A stretch of 64,000 bases of DNA from Streptococcus oriscaviae (GTDB lineage Bacteria; Bacillota; Bacilli; Lactobacillales; Streptococcaceae): NCBI RefSeq assembly GCF_018137985.1, contig NZ_CP073084.1, positions 1,674,001 to 1,738,000 of the forward strand, read 5' to 3'. Positions 54,384 through 63,613 of this stretch are shown piece by piece. Numbering within the stretch: the stretch's first letter is position 1; each line of letters starts with the position of its first letter. Under the pieces are notes generated by a model that worked only from the letters and a program-made list of their open reading frames with translations, had not been told where the DNA came from and did not search any database. Both the position numbers and the translations under genes were made by a program.

Positions 54384-54483
54384 CAGTTCATATCTAGAAC
54401 TTTTAAATTTAGTTAAAAGTTATCAATCAAATAGCATTTTTAAAGGTGAATCTATGTTAACCTGCTAATACTGGAGGGAAATT

Positions 54484-54921
54484 ATGAAACGAATAACTGC
54501 TAATCACTATCAAACGTCAGAACGTTATTATAAGCTTCCGAAACTCTTATTTGAAAGTGACCGATATAAAAATATGAAATTGGAGGTTAAGGTTACCTAT
54601 GAGGTCTAAAAAGACCGTTTGGAGTTGTCTTTGAGTAAGGGGTGGATAGATGAGGATGGGGCTATCTATTTGATTTACTCCAACTCAAAATTGATGGCAC
54701 TGCTTGGCTGTTCCAAGTCGAAATTACTGACGATAAAAAAGACATTGAAAGAATATGGCTTGATTGATGAAGTCCAACAATCTTCCATCGAAAAAGGGAG
54801 TTTGGCCAACAAGATTTATTTAGGGGAATTGGAACATGAACCTACCCCAGTCTCAAATTCAGACGGGGGTAGTGTTAAAAACAGACTAGGGGGTCTTAAA
54901 ATCAGCCTAGCCCCGTCTTAA
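54484..54921 (+). pseudogene. RepA_N-type replication initiator relic, broken by one stop codon
   Basis: GGAGGG and the ATG at 54484 open MKRITANHYQTSERYYKLPK, the RepA_N domain start of Gram-positive plasmids and conjugative elements. Codon 42 is TAA (54607-54609) where relatives have a sense codon (Leu TTA would need one change). The frame then continues KDRLELSLSKGWIDEDGAIYL to a stop at 54919. Full RepA proteins run on for another 100 or more residues, so the 3' half is also lost. It is evidence that a plasmid or ICE once integrated here. Confidence 0.85.
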
Positions 54922-55044
54922 ATTCAGTCCCTAGTGAGATTGAAGGGAGGGATTTTGTTTTGTTTTTTAGCATGAGGAAAAGTTTCATCACCCCAAAATA
55001 ACAGATAAAAAACAGATGAACCATAGGTTAACTATAGATTGCTT

Positions 55045-55053
55045 TGTTATAAT
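55045..55053 (+). promoter_or_regulatory. Extended -10 element of the small lipoprotein gene
   Basis: TGTTATAAT, 39 bp upstream of the ATG at 55093. Confidence 0.65.
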
Positions 55054-55092
55054 GTCAATGTTCAAAAATATAAGTCAAAAGGAGAATTTAAG

Positions 55093-55341
55093 ATGAATAT
55101 GATGAAACGAATGAGTTGTATGGTAGTTTTATTTGCCAGCGGTGTGTTAATGGTGGCGTGTGGTAATCAGGCCAACAATGGTGTGGGAGATAAAAATAAT
55201 GAGACAGTAGATATTGGAGAAGCTGTCAAATCTGAGAAAAAAGTGATCGATGGCAAAGAGGTTGAGGAATATGTTCTCAAGGATGGTACGATTATTCAAC
55301 AGGATGTTGAGGCAGCTAAGGAACTGGAACAAGGAGAATAG
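55093..55341 (+). CDS. Small lipoprotein heading the MacAB-two-component locus
   Basis: 82 residues: a signal peptide with lipobox VLMVAC (Cys23), then a short acidic mature part of about 60 residues with no recognised domain. It has a good ribosome site (AAGGAG), its own extended -10 and a following hairpin, so it can be made at a higher level than the genes behind it. The longer frame from 55039 overlaps the -10. By position it may serve as a sensor, immunity or accessory protein for the exporter; this is inference only. Confidence 0.8.
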   Translation: MNMMKRMSCMVVLFASGVLMVACGNQANNGVGDKNNETVDIGEAVKSEKKVIDGKEVEEYVLKDGTIIQQDVEAAKELEQGE

Positions 55342-55353
55342 GTATAAGGATAT

Positions 55354-55386
55354 AAAAGGCTGAGGTGCAGATTATCAGTCTTTTGT
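55354..55386 (+). terminator. Terminator or attenuator after the small lipoprotein gene
   Basis: A 10-bp stem (55354-55363 with 55375-55384, one wobble) ending in TTTT. Readthrough would supply the exporter genes. Confidence 0.65.
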
Positions 55387-55436
55387 GTCTCAGATTGTTT
55401 GAAGTAGTAGTTGAAATGTGATATAAGGAGAGTCTT

Positions 55437-56702
55437 ATGTTGGCTTACAAAGGACGAAAACTAAAAGGATATGGGAAAAAGAGGCTAGTCATAGGCTTGT
55501 CAGTGGCAGGTTTAGCTTTGTTGGCTGGTGGTTACTATTGGTACAGTCAGTCTCAAATATGGACAGGTGCTAATGAGGTTGTTGAAGCAATTCCTGTCAA
55601 AGAGGCGATTGCTAATAGTCAGAAAGTAACAGCAATCCTATCTGGCGAGGTAGAGCCTAATCATGCTAGCAAGATCAAAATTGACTCCTCTAAGGGAGCG
55701 GTCAAAGAGATCTTTGTTAAAGCTGGAGATACGGTGACAGAAGGACAAGCACTTTTTTCTTATGACACCGCCCAAGCCTTGACCGCTCAATCTGCAAGTT
55801 ATGATGTTCAGTCTCGAGCAGGAACGACACAAACAGCTCGTAGTAATGCTGATATAAAATGGGGGACTTATCATCAAAAAGTTGCAGACTTGGGAGCTCT
55901 TCAAGCTAGATATAATCAAGGAGGCGAGGATAAACCGAGTCAAGAAGATTTAAGAACAGCCCAGTCTGCTGTCAATCAAGCCCTAGAAGAGGCTCAGACT
56001 GGTGAAAATGAAGCTAAAAATGCTCAGATTGACTATGAAAAAGCTGTCGCAACCTCTAATACAGAAAATGAGAGATTAAAATACGATACGGTCATAGCTG
56101 ATGCCGCTGGTCTGGTTACCAGTGTTAATACTGATTTAAAGAATCAATCGGCAGATAAAAAAGAAAAAGAAACCTTTATGGAAATCGTTGACCGCTCCAA
56201 ATATTTTATCAATGGTGAGGTTAATGAAGTTGACCGTGACAAGATTCAACTGGGACAACGTGTGACGGTCATTGACCGTAAGGATAACAGTAAAACTTGG
56301 CTAGGAACGGTGACCCAAGTTGGTGATTTGACAACAGATAGTGAGTCTAGTGCAGATGGTAAGGAAAATCCTAATCTTTCTAAGTATCCTTATAAGGTTG
56401 AATTGGATCAGACGGACACACCTCCAGTTGTTGGTTCACATACTTATGTTAAATTGTTTGACTCAAGTACAGAAGCAGGTAAATTCATTTTAAATAAGTC
56501 CTACTTGGTTAGGGAAAAAGGCAAAACCTTCGTCTGGAAAGTAACTGGCAAGAAGATAGTAAAACAGGATGTAAAGGTCAATAAGGTGACAGAAGACCTT
56601 TACGAGCTAGTAGAGGGATTGACTCAGGAAGATAGGCTTTCCTTACCTAAAACAGGTATGACTGATGGTATGGAGGTGGGACAAGATGTTAAAACTCAGT
56701 GA
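55437..56702 (+). CDS. MacA-like membrane-fusion (HlyD-family) adaptor of an ABC exporter
   Basis: 421 residues. One N-terminal transmembrane helix (about 18-37) is followed by a biotinyl-lipoyl half-motif (GAVKEIFVKAGDTVTEGQALFSYD, about 85-108). A helical hairpin rich in Ala, Gln and Glu (about 115-215) and a beta-barrel domain follow. This is the MacA architecture; in Gram-positives it links the extracellular face to a MacB-type permease. It overlaps the ATPase gene by 17 bp, so the two are coupled. Confidence 0.88.
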   Translation: MLAYKGRKLKGYGKKRLVIGLSVAGLALLAGGYYWYSQSQIWTGANEVVEAIPVKEAIANSQKVTAILSGEVEPNHASKIKIDSSKGAVKEIFVKAGDTVTEGQALFSYDTAQALTAQSASYDVQSRAGTTQTARSNADIKWGTYHQKVADLGALQARYNQGGEDKPSQEDLRTAQSAVNQALEEAQTGENEAKNAQIDYEKAVATSNTENERLKYDTVIADAAGLVTSVNTDLKNQSADKKEKETFMEIVDRSKYFINGEVNEVDRDKIQLGQRVTVIDRKDNSKTWLGTVTQVGDLTTDSESSADGKENPNLSKYPYKVELDQTDTPPVVGSHTYVKLFDSSTEAGKFILNKSYLVREKGKTFVWKVTGKKIVKQDVKVNKVTEDLYELVEGLTQEDRLSLPKTGMTDGMEVGQDVKTQ

Positions 56703-57360
56703 CATCAAAAAGACCTACCTACAAGCTGGTGAGGAAATTCCAATCTTGAAAGGAATTGATTTGACCATTGAAAAGGGAGATTTTCTAGCTATTATGGGAC
56801 CTTCTGGTTCAGGAAAGTCAACGTTGATGAACATTATTGGTTGCTTGGATAAGGCAAGTAGTGGACACTATCAGATTGAGGATATTGATGTAGGTAATTT
56901 GTCTGATAATGACCTGTCGGATTTGCGTAATCAAAAGATAGGTTTTGTCTTTCAAAATTTTAATCTTATGCCCAAGTTAACGGCTTGTCAAAATGTTGAG
57001 TTGCCACTGACCTATGCTAATGTTCCTAAGCAAGAGCGTCGAGAGCGAGCTTTGGAGATGTTGTGTTTAGTTGGATTAGAAGAACGAAGTAACTTTAAGC
57101 CGTCAGAACTATCGGGTGGTCAAAAACAGCGTGTTGCCATAGCCCGTGCCTTGGTAACTGATCCTGTTTTTATTTTAGGAGATGAGCCGACAGGGGCTTT
57201 GGATACTAAGACGAGTGAGCAGATTATGGAGCTTTTTCAGACATTTAACCAAGCAGGGAAAACTATCGTTATCATTACACATGAACCTGAAGTTGCCCAA
57301 AAGTGTCGAAAAACAGTTGTTTTGCGTGACGGACTGCTTGAAGATGGTCATTCTGTTTAG
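56686..57360 (+). CDS. ABC transporter ATP-binding protein, MacB/LolD type
   Basis: 225 residues. Walker A is GPSGSGKST (about 38-46), the signature LSGGQKQRVAIARAL and Walker B FILGDEPTGALD. The sequence belongs to the group powering FtsX-type mechanotransmission exporters. The ATG at 56686 (MLKLSDIKKTY) follows GGAGGTGGG inside the adaptor gene; a start at 56665 is less likely. Confidence 0.95.
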   Translation: MLKLSDIKKTYLQAGEEIPILKGIDLTIEKGDFLAIMGPSGSGKSTLMNIIGCLDKASSGHYQIEDIDVGNLSDNDLSDLRNQKIGFVFQNFNLMPKLTACQNVELPLTYANVPKQERRERALEMLCLVGLEERSNFKPSELSGGQKQRVAIARALVTDPVFILGDEPTGALDTKTSEQIMELFQTFNQAGKTIVIITHEPEVAQKCRKTVVLRDGLLEDGHSV

Positions 57361-57375
57361 CGGAAGGAGGAGGCT

Positions 57376-58590
57376 ATGGAAGAAATCAAGACAGCTCTAC
57401 AATCAATCCTGTCTCATAAAATGCGTTCTATATTGACCATGCTAGGTATCATTATTGGGATTGCAGCTATCATTGCAATTTTCTCCATCATTGAGGGGAA
57501 TACTGAGACAACTAAACGACAGTTGATTGGCGGTAGCAACAATACTATGGATGTGGTTTATGCTAAAAAGAGTGCCTTGGATGCTAGGATAGCTAGTAAA
57601 GACAATGCAAAAAAGCCGCTTTATCTGCCCTTTATTGGTCAAGAAGAAGTGCCTGCTATTAAAAAGTTAGCTGGTGTCAAAGATGTTGCCTTGACTTATG
57701 AGACAGACGACACCATTTACTACCTAGAAAAACAGTCCTCAAGTAAAATTGTAGCCACAACGCCTAATATTAGAGACTTAAAACAGCTAGCCATTGTTAA
57801 AGGGAAAGGATTTGAGCAGGCCTCTTTTAAAGAAGAGGAACAGGTCACTATTTTAGAGAGAAGTCTTTATGAGCAGCTTTTCCCCAACGATGACGGTATT
57901 GGAAAATATGTGGATATCAAGTCAATTCCTTTTAAGGTTATCGGTGCTTATCAAAGTCAGGACTCTGCTAACGTCTATGGCGGCGGAAAGACTGCCTATA
58001 TTCCTCTGGGGCAGTGGCATCATGTGACGGAAGAAATCAATGTAGCACCGACCACTGTGGTGCAGACTGTGAAAACCGATGATTTAAAGCCTGTTTCTCA
58101 GGCAGTGGGTAACTATCTCAATCAAAAAGTCGCTGATTCTGACTATGCTTTTGGAACCATGAATTTGAGTGATTTTGAGCGTCAAATTGAAAACCTTAAT
58201 CAGTCTAACTTTGTCTTACTGGCAGGTATTGCCAGTATCTCTCTTCTGGTTGGTGGCATTGGTGTTATGAATATCATGTTGGTATCTGTGACAGAGCGAA
58301 CACGGGAAATTGGTATCAAGAAAGCCTTGGGAGCAAGGAGGAATATTATTCTCAGGCAGTTTTTGATTGAAGCGGTAATTTTGACCTTGATTGGTGGTTT
58401 CATTGGCGTCTTTACGGGTATTGTCAGTGGCTTTATCATCACACAATCACTAGCCTATCCTTATATTTTGTCCCTGTTGTCTGTTCTTGTTAGTCTGCTA
58501 TTTTGTTGTATAATAGGGATAGTATTTGGTTTGTTGCCAGCAATCAAGGCATCAAAACTCAATCCGATTGAAGCTCTACGCTTTGAATAG
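57376..58590 (+). CDS. FtsX/MacB-type ABC transporter permease
   Basis: 404 residues: an N-terminal membrane helix (about 20-42), a large extracellular MacB core domain (about 43-275) and three C-terminal helices (about 280-390). The motif ERTREIGIKKALGARR is diagnostic of the family. With the MacA-like and ATPase proteins it makes a complete exporter, probably acting on peptides or antimicrobial compounds at the membrane face. Confidence 0.93.
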   Translation: MEEIKTALQSILSHKMRSILTMLGIIIGIAAIIAIFSIIEGNTETTKRQLIGGSNNTMDVVYAKKSALDARIASKDNAKKPLYLPFIGQEEVPAIKKLAGVKDVALTYETDDTIYYLEKQSSSKIVATTPNIRDLKQLAIVKGKGFEQASFKEEEQVTILERSLYEQLFPNDDGIGKYVDIKSIPFKVIGAYQSQDSANVYGGGKTAYIPLGQWHHVTEEINVAPTTVVQTVKTDDLKPVSQAVGNYLNQKVADSDYAFGTMNLSDFERQIENLNQSNFVLLAGIASISLLVGGIGVMNIMLVSVTERTREIGIKKALGARRNIILRQFLIEAVILTLIGGFIGVFTGIVSGFIITQSLAYPYILSLLSVLVSLLFCCIIGIVFGLLPAIKASKLNPIEALRFE

Positions 58591-58628
58591 GAATAAAAAA
58601 TGGAAAAAGGCATGAGAGGTAGCGAAAA

Positions 58629-59276
58629 ATGAAGCATATTTTGGTGGTCGAAGATGATCCAATCATCAATCAAGTTATTTGTGAATTTTTGAAAGAGAAT
58701 AAGTATCAGGTGACATCTGTTTTTGATGGACAGGATGCCTTAGACCAAGTTGCTTCAGCAGACTTTGACTTGCTTATCTTGGATATTATGCTCCCGAGTG
58801 TCAATGGAATTGATGTCCTAAAAAGGGTGCGTCAAACTTCCCAAGTGCCTATCATGATGCTGACGGCAGTTGATGATGAATACACGCAGCTGGTCAGCTT
58901 TAATCATCTTATCAGTGATTATGTGGTCAAGCCCTTTTCACCTCTCATCTTGTTGAAGCGTGTGGAAAATATCCTACGTCAAGAGGTACAAAAAAGCTCA
59001 TCTGATAGCCTTTATCATTTAGATTATGATAATAGTGCCTTGGTCTATGAGGGAGAGAGAATTATCCTGACCAAGAAAGAGTATGCCATATTGACGGTTT
59101 TGATAAAGTATCAAGGTCGGTTGGTGACACGGGAGCAGTTGATGAATACAGTCTGGGGTTACAGCGAGCTAGACAGTCGTGTTTTGGATAATCACATCAA
59201 AAATATTCGCAAAAAATGCCCTCAGCTACCCTTGCAAACCATGACAGGCATGGGCTACAAATTGGGAGAGGGCTAG
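58629..59276 (+). CDS. OmpR/PhoB-family response regulator (VncR-like)
   Basis: 215 residues. The receiver domain (about 1-118) has the phospho-acceptor Asp52 in LLILDIMLP, the acidic pair ED at 8-9 and Lys101 in VVKPFSP. The winged helix follows (about 125-215, MTGMGYKLG end). It precedes the kinase gene by one base. Its target is most likely the promoter(s) of this cluster. Confidence 0.92.
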   Translation: MKHILVVEDDPIINQVICEFLKENKYQVTSVFDGQDALDQVASADFDLLILDIMLPSVNGIDVLKRVRQTSQVPIMMLTAVDDEYTQLVSFNHLISDYVVKPFSPLILLKRVENILRQEVQKSSSDSLYHLDYDNSALVYEGERIILTKKEYAILTVLIKYQGRLVTREQLMNTVWGYSELDSRVLDNHIKNIRKKCPQLPLQTMTGMGYKLGEG

Positions 59277-59277
59277 T

Positions 59278-60654
59278 ATGAAACTGACAAGTAAAAATTT
59301 TTTGGTTATCAATGGCTTAATTTTTTCAGTTATTACGGTGACTCTGGCTATCTTGTATATTTTCATGCCTGTCTACTATGAAGAGGTCAGGGTTGATCAA
59401 GTAAAGGAAGCAGTTGACAAGGTTCAGCAAAATTTAGATGGACAGGATAAGGAAGAGGTGCTAAAGCGTCTAACGACTTTGGATAATCAAGATTTGCCCT
59501 TTAGTCTCTATCTGTTTGAGGGAGAGACAGTCGTCTATCCTTATGTTGATAGGAACAATACCAACAGTGACCAACCTTTAAATGACTTTGAAATCACTGT
59601 TTCTTCCCCACCAGTGGAGGGCGAGATACGAAGTCTGCGTCAAAAGATTGTGACTAAAGATGGGCAAGAAATAACCTTAGAAGCTCAATATTCTCTGCAA
59701 CCTATCTCTGATGCTAGCCGTGTTTTGCTAGCTATTTATCCAGTCATTTTAGTAATAGCCTTGGTGATTGGGACTATTGTAGCTTATATATACAGTCGTT
59801 CATCAACCAAACGTATTAAACTCTTATCTAAGACAAGCAGACAGATGCTTAGTCTAAAGGAGGGATTGTCTTGTCAACTAGAGGGAAAAGATGAGATTGC
59901 CGAGTTGAGTCGAGATATTACCAGTATGTATCAGCAATTGCGACAAACCGTGGTTAGGCTAGAGGTCGAAATTGAAAAGACTGCTTTGAGCGAGCGTTCA
60001 AAGGAGGAGTTTTTACGGATCACCTCGCATGAGTTGAAAACTCCCATTACCAGTATGATGGGCATTGTAGATGGCATGCTACTGGGGGTTGGTGATTTTA
60101 AAAATAGGGACTATTACCTCAAAGAGTGTCGTCGTATCTTGGAAGAGCAATCTCAGTTGGTTCAAGATATTTTAACCATTTCCAAGATTGATATGGCAGA
60201 CTTTTTGGATACTAAGTATTGGGAGACTTACGCCATGACAAGATTTTTGGAGGAGCAGTTACCTACTTACCAATTATTGGCAAAGATGAAAGGTTATGAG
60301 TTCGACTATGCTCTTTCTGAGGTGACGGTTGAGGCTAATAGGATTTATCTAGAGAAAGCCTTGAAAAATATTATCGATAATGCCTTTCAGTACACCAGGC
60401 CTGAGGGGAAGATTAGGATTCAGTTGACTGAGAAGCACTTGGTTGTGGAAAATCAAGCTCAGACTCTCCTGAGTGATTCGGACTTGAGCAAGGTTTTTGA
60501 GCCTTTTTATCGACCAGATTATAGTCGTAATCGTAAGGACGGTGGCACGGGCTTGGGACTCTATATTGTCCAGAAAATTTTAAGTAGGCATAAATTTAAC
60601 TACCGCTTAGAAAATACAGATGACGGTTGGGTTAGGTTTACCCTAGATTGGTAG
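59278..60654 (+). CDS. Sensor histidine kinase (VncS-like)
   Basis: 458 residues: transmembrane helix 1 (about 9-31), an extracytoplasmic sensor of about 117 residues, and transmembrane helix 2 (about 149-171). These are followed by HAMP-like, HisKA and HATPase domains. The phospho-acceptor is His251 in LRITSHELKTPITSM; the N box is KNIIDNAFQYT and the G box DGGTGLGLYIV. The extracytoplasmic loop is acidic and Gln-rich. Unlike BceS-type kinases it has a real sensor domain, so it may detect the ligand directly. Confidence 0.92.
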   Translation: MKLTSKNFLVINGLIFSVITVTLAILYIFMPVYYEEVRVDQVKEAVDKVQQNLDGQDKEEVLKRLTTLDNQDLPFSLYLFEGETVVYPYVDRNNTNSDQPLNDFEITVSSPPVEGEIRSLRQKIVTKDGQEITLEAQYSLQPISDASRVLLAIYPVILVIALVIGTIVAYIYSRSSTKRIKLLSKTSRQMLSLKEGLSCQLEGKDEIAELSRDITSMYQQLRQTVVRLEVEIEKTALSERSKEEFLRITSHELKTPITSMMGIVDGMLLGVGDFKNRDYYLKECRRILEEQSQLVQDILTISKIDMADFLDTKYWETYAMTRFLEEQLPTYQLLAKMKGYEFDYALSEVTVEANRIYLEKALKNIIDNAFQYTRPEGKIRIQLTEKHLVVENQAQTLLSDSDLSKVFEPFYRPDYSRNRKDGGTGLGLYIVQKILSRHKFNYRLENTDDGWVRFTLDW

Positions 60655-60692
60655 AATGATTGAGCTGACCTATACGATGAGAGGAGAAAAGT

Positions 60693-61544
60693 ATGGAAAT
60701 GATTAAGAGAAATAGGAAAAGCTGGCAAGCAAAGATTTTGTATATTGCGAAAGTATTAGTTATCATCACGGTCTTGTCTCTACTAGCAGCTGTCCTATCA
60801 TCAGTATTTTTAGCCTTTGTTGGTCATTTAGTTCCAGAAAATAGCCCTAGCTTTAGACTATGGACCAATCTGACCTTTGCGTTTACAAGTCTGGTTGTGA
60901 TGATTTGGGTTCGTTATGGTGAAAAGACTCCTTTATCTAGTCTTGGTCTGATTCGGAAGAAAGCTCTTAGGCAATTAGCGGCTGGCTGGGGACTGGGTGC
61001 CACCTTTTACACTATCTATATTGGTTTGATGATTCTTTTTGGGCATTTTCAGATTGCTAGCATTCAAGTCAATCCACAACTTTTGTTTCAATCTTGTCTC
61101 TGGTTGCTTGTCTGGCTAGTACAATCTCATGCTGAAGAAGTTAGCATGCGTGGCTGGCTATTTAGCCGCCTTAGCAGAGAGTTGTCAGTAGTAGCATCAG
61201 TTGTGCTATCTTCCTTGTATTTTATGATTTTGCATTTTGGCAGTGGCTACTTTGACCTGATGAGAATGCTAGACTTGTTTTTATTTGGTATTTTTGCCTG
61301 TCTAGTTTACTTATACCAAGGAAGTATTTGGGCTATTAGCGGTTTTCATGCAGCTTGGAATTTTTTTGATGTCACCGTATTTGCTCCTCTTGAAGATGGG
61401 GTATCTGACAGTATGGTTTATCTCAAAAATACGAGTTCTGGTAATCTTGACCTTATTAACGACGGCACGGGGCTATCTCTTGTCATGCACACTCTTGCCA
61501 TACTTTACTTAGTGCATAGAATTCGCCAAAGAAAGGGAGTTTAA
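60693..61544 (+). CDS. CPBP-family intramembrane metalloprotease (Abi-like)
   Basis: 283 residues with about eight hydrophobic helices. The CPBP motifs are intact: EE-x3-R at Glu148, Glu149 and Arg153 (HAEEVSMRGWLF), His181 in FMILHFGSG and His219 in GFHAAWNFF. CPBP proteins are often bacteriocin-immunity or peptide-processing factors. It closes the cluster; a GAGGAG ribosome site precedes the ATG. Confidence 0.9.
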   Translation: MEMIKRNRKSWQAKILYIAKVLVIITVLSLLAAVLSSVFLAFVGHLVPENSPSFRLWTNLTFAFTSLVVMIWVRYGEKTPLSSLGLIRKKALRQLAAGWGLGATFYTIYIGLMILFGHFQIASIQVNPQLLFQSCLWLLVWLVQSHAEEVSMRGWLFSRLSRELSVVASVVLSSLYFMILHFGSGYFDLMRMLDLFLFGIFACLVYLYQGSIWAISGFHAAWNFFDVTVFAPLEDGVSDSMVYLKNTSSGNLDLINDGTGLSLVMHTLAILYLVHRIRQRKGV

Positions 61545-61701
61545 TAATGAGCGAAAACCTTAGCTAAGGTCGTTAACTTATACTTAGCCTGATGAACGTT
61601 TTGATACTGACTTTGTCAATCCCACTCTAAAAGCTATTTGCATGTTTGCAGCCAAGTTAGTTTGTTGTATAAAGTCAGCTGAGTATTTCTAAAATCATGA
61701 A

Positions 61702-61754
61702 AAAAAAACGAGCAAATAGACATTTATAAAAATGATTATTTGCTCGTTTTTTTA
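61702..61754. terminator. Bidirectional terminator between the CPBP gene and the methionine genes
   Basis: A 17-bp A-run/T-run stem (61702-61718 with 61737-61753) around an 18-base AT-rich loop. The 150 bp before it hold no credible gene; an open stretch of about 34 codons ending at 61692 may be a decayed fragment. Confidence 0.85.
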
Positions 61755-61767
61755 TCGTTGGAAACAA

Positions 61768-63600
61768 TTATCTAAGTTGTTTTTCTTTAATGTAATCAAT
61801 CAATTGGCAGGTTAGGTCGTATCTCATGAATGGAGTGATGAGATAGATGCCTTTGAAATATTTTAGAGCTTGATCAATCAAGTCTTTAGTGGATTTCATG
61901 GCAAATGCTTGGCAGGCAATAGGATCGTCTTTGAGGTCTTCTAACTGAGCTAGAAAACTTTCAGAGAGTTGGATGCCAGGGACTTCGTTGTGAAGAAAGA
62001 CGGCGTTGTTATAGCTGGTAATGGGCATGATGCCTACAAAAAATGGGGTATCGTAAGGCTGGATGACTTTGGCCAATTGCTCAAATTTGCTGGCATCAAA
62101 GATAGGCTGGGTTATGAAATAGTCGGCACCTGCTGCGATTTTCTTTTCAATCAAGCGCGTGGTTCGGTCTATATTTTTAACATTAGGATTGTAAGCAGCA
62201 GCAACGGTAAAATCAGTTTGCTGACGTAGGCTTGCACCACTATAAGATTGACCTTGATTGAGTTGTTTAATCAAGGTTAATAGTTTAAAAGAATTGACAT
62301 CATAAACACTCGTAGCTCCAGGGAAATCACCGATAGTTGACGGGTCTCCAGTAATAGCCAAGATATTATGAAAACCTAGTAAATCTAGTCCCATAAGTCG
62401 AGATTGTAAACCGATAAGATTGTGGTCTCGTCCTGTCAAATGTAGCAGTAGCGGTGTTTGAATGCTATCTTTCAGATAACTGGCAATACTGAGGTTGCAA
62501 ATTCTAGTATTTGCCAAGGAATTGTCAGCTAAGGTAATAGCACCAATGTCTTTTTTATCAAGTGCTTGGATGGCTTCCTGAAATTTAGCGATGTCTAGTG
62601 TCTTTGGCGGGTCTAATTCAGTGATGATAGTGACCTCTTTTTTAACCTTATCAACAAGGGTTTCCTCTTGCCTAACTCTCTTGATGAGGTCTTCCTCGGT
62701 GACAGTAGGGGTGATGAGCTTACGCGCAATAGGTTTTAGATTCTTAACCGCTTTTTTAACTTCATGGATATGCTCAGGTGTTGTTCCGCAACAGCCACCG
62801 ATAACTCGCACGCCCTCGGCGACCAGAAGTTCCGCAGATTTTCCAAAATAACTAGCGTTTGAGCTGAATTGGTATTGCTGGGTTTCAGCGTCAATGGCAA
62901 GGAGACTGGCATTAGGATAGACTGCCAGATAGGACTGGGCAAATAGTGGCACCTGCTTGAGGGACTGTATCATGTGATAAGGTCCAAAGTGACAGTTGAG
63001 TCCTACAATATCGGCACCTTTCATAACCAGTTGGCTCATGAGCTCGACAAGGGGACGACCGTTTTCAGTAATACCAGGCTCGTGCAGAGCGATATTCGTC
63101 AAGATAGGCAAGTTAGTTAGAGGTCGTACCATATCAAGAACAGCCAGTAATTCCTCACTATCGTAGTAGGTTTCAAACAAGAGTCCGTCTAGTTTTTCTG
63201 TAGAGAGGAGGGCTTGAACTTGTTCTTTGGTTTCCTCTAGTATCTGCTCGAGGTCTAGTGGACATCTCTTACGCCCTCTGGAAGCACCGATTGTTCCCAA
63301 GACAAAGACCTTATCTCCAGCTGCTTGGCGTGCTAAGTCAACTGCTTTCTGGTTAATAGTGACAATATCATTATCATAACCATATTCTGTCAGTCGGTGG
63401 CGCTGAGCACCGTAGGTGTTGGTCTGGATAATATCAGCGCCTGCCTTGATATAGGCTTCATGAATAGCTAGGATTTGCTCAGGGTGGGTGAGGTTGTAGG
63501 CTTCGTGGCAGGTGTCTAAGCCATAGGAGTAGAGCAGTGTTCCCATGGCACCGTCAGCTACTAAAACCTTATTTTTTAATTTTTCTAGTAAGTCTGACAT
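61768..63600 (-). CDS. Fused homocysteine S-methyltransferase / 5,10-methylenetetrahydrofolate reductase
   Basis: 610 residues, the YitJ-type fusion. The N-terminal homocysteine methyltransferase (about 1-285) has VADGAMGTLL and the zinc Cys sites GLNCHFGP and GGCCGTTP. The C-terminal MetF-type domain (about 315-610) has ITELDPPK, NILAITGDPS and FITQPIF. It supplies 5-methyl-THF for MetE and may use other methyl donors. It lies 13 bp after metE on the same strand, a metE-metF operon. Confidence 0.94.
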   Translation of the reverse strand: MSDLLEKLKNKVLVADGAMGTLLYSYGLDTCHEAYNLTHPEQILAIHEAYIKAGADIIQTNTYGAQRHRLTEYGYDNDIVTINQKAVDLARQAAGDKVFVLGTIGASRGRKRCPLDLEQILEETKEQVQALLSTEKLDGLLFETYYDSEELLAVLDMVRPLTNLPILTNIALHEPGITENGRPLVELMSQLVMKGADIVGLNCHFGPYHMIQSLKQVPLFAQSYLAVYPNASLLAIDAETQQYQFSSNASYFGKSAELLVAEGVRVIGGCCGTTPEHIHEVKKAVKNLKPIARKLITPTVTEEDLIKRVRQEETLVDKVKKEVTIITELDPPKTLDIAKFQEAIQALDKKDIGAITLADNSLANTRICNLSIASYLKDSIQTPLLLHLTGRDHNLIGLQSRLMGLDLLGFHNILAITGDPSTIGDFPGATSVYDVNSFKLLTLIKQLNQGQSYSGASLRQQTDFTVAAAYNPNVKNIDRTTRLIEKKIAAGADYFITQPIFDASKFEQLAKVIQPYDTPFFVGIMPITSYNNAVFLHNEVPGIQLSESFLAQLEDLKDDPIACQAFAMKSTKDLIDQALKYFKGIYLITPFMRYDLTCQLIDYIKEKQLR

Positions 63601-63613
63601 GGTTCACCACTTT

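Larger units (their letters stand above)
52957..54390 (-). mobile_element. IS3-family insertion sequence, IS150-like group (about 1.43 kb)
   Basis: Two overlapping transposase frames on the minus strand lie between related inverted ends. The left end begins TGAAGTGACCCC and the right end, read inward, TGAACTGCACCCCC; both then reach AAAGTTAGACA. OrfA and OrfB are full length with an A6G slippery site, so the element looks intact. No target duplication is seen at the chosen ends (flanks GTTT and TATC). It sits directly beside the relic repA. The exact termini are uncertain by about 5 bp. Confidence 0.85.

Noticed and set aside
61590..61692. Open stretch of about 34 codons before the terminator at 61702
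   Set aside because: No start or ribosome site and no recognisable family; mentioned only as a possible decayed fragment.
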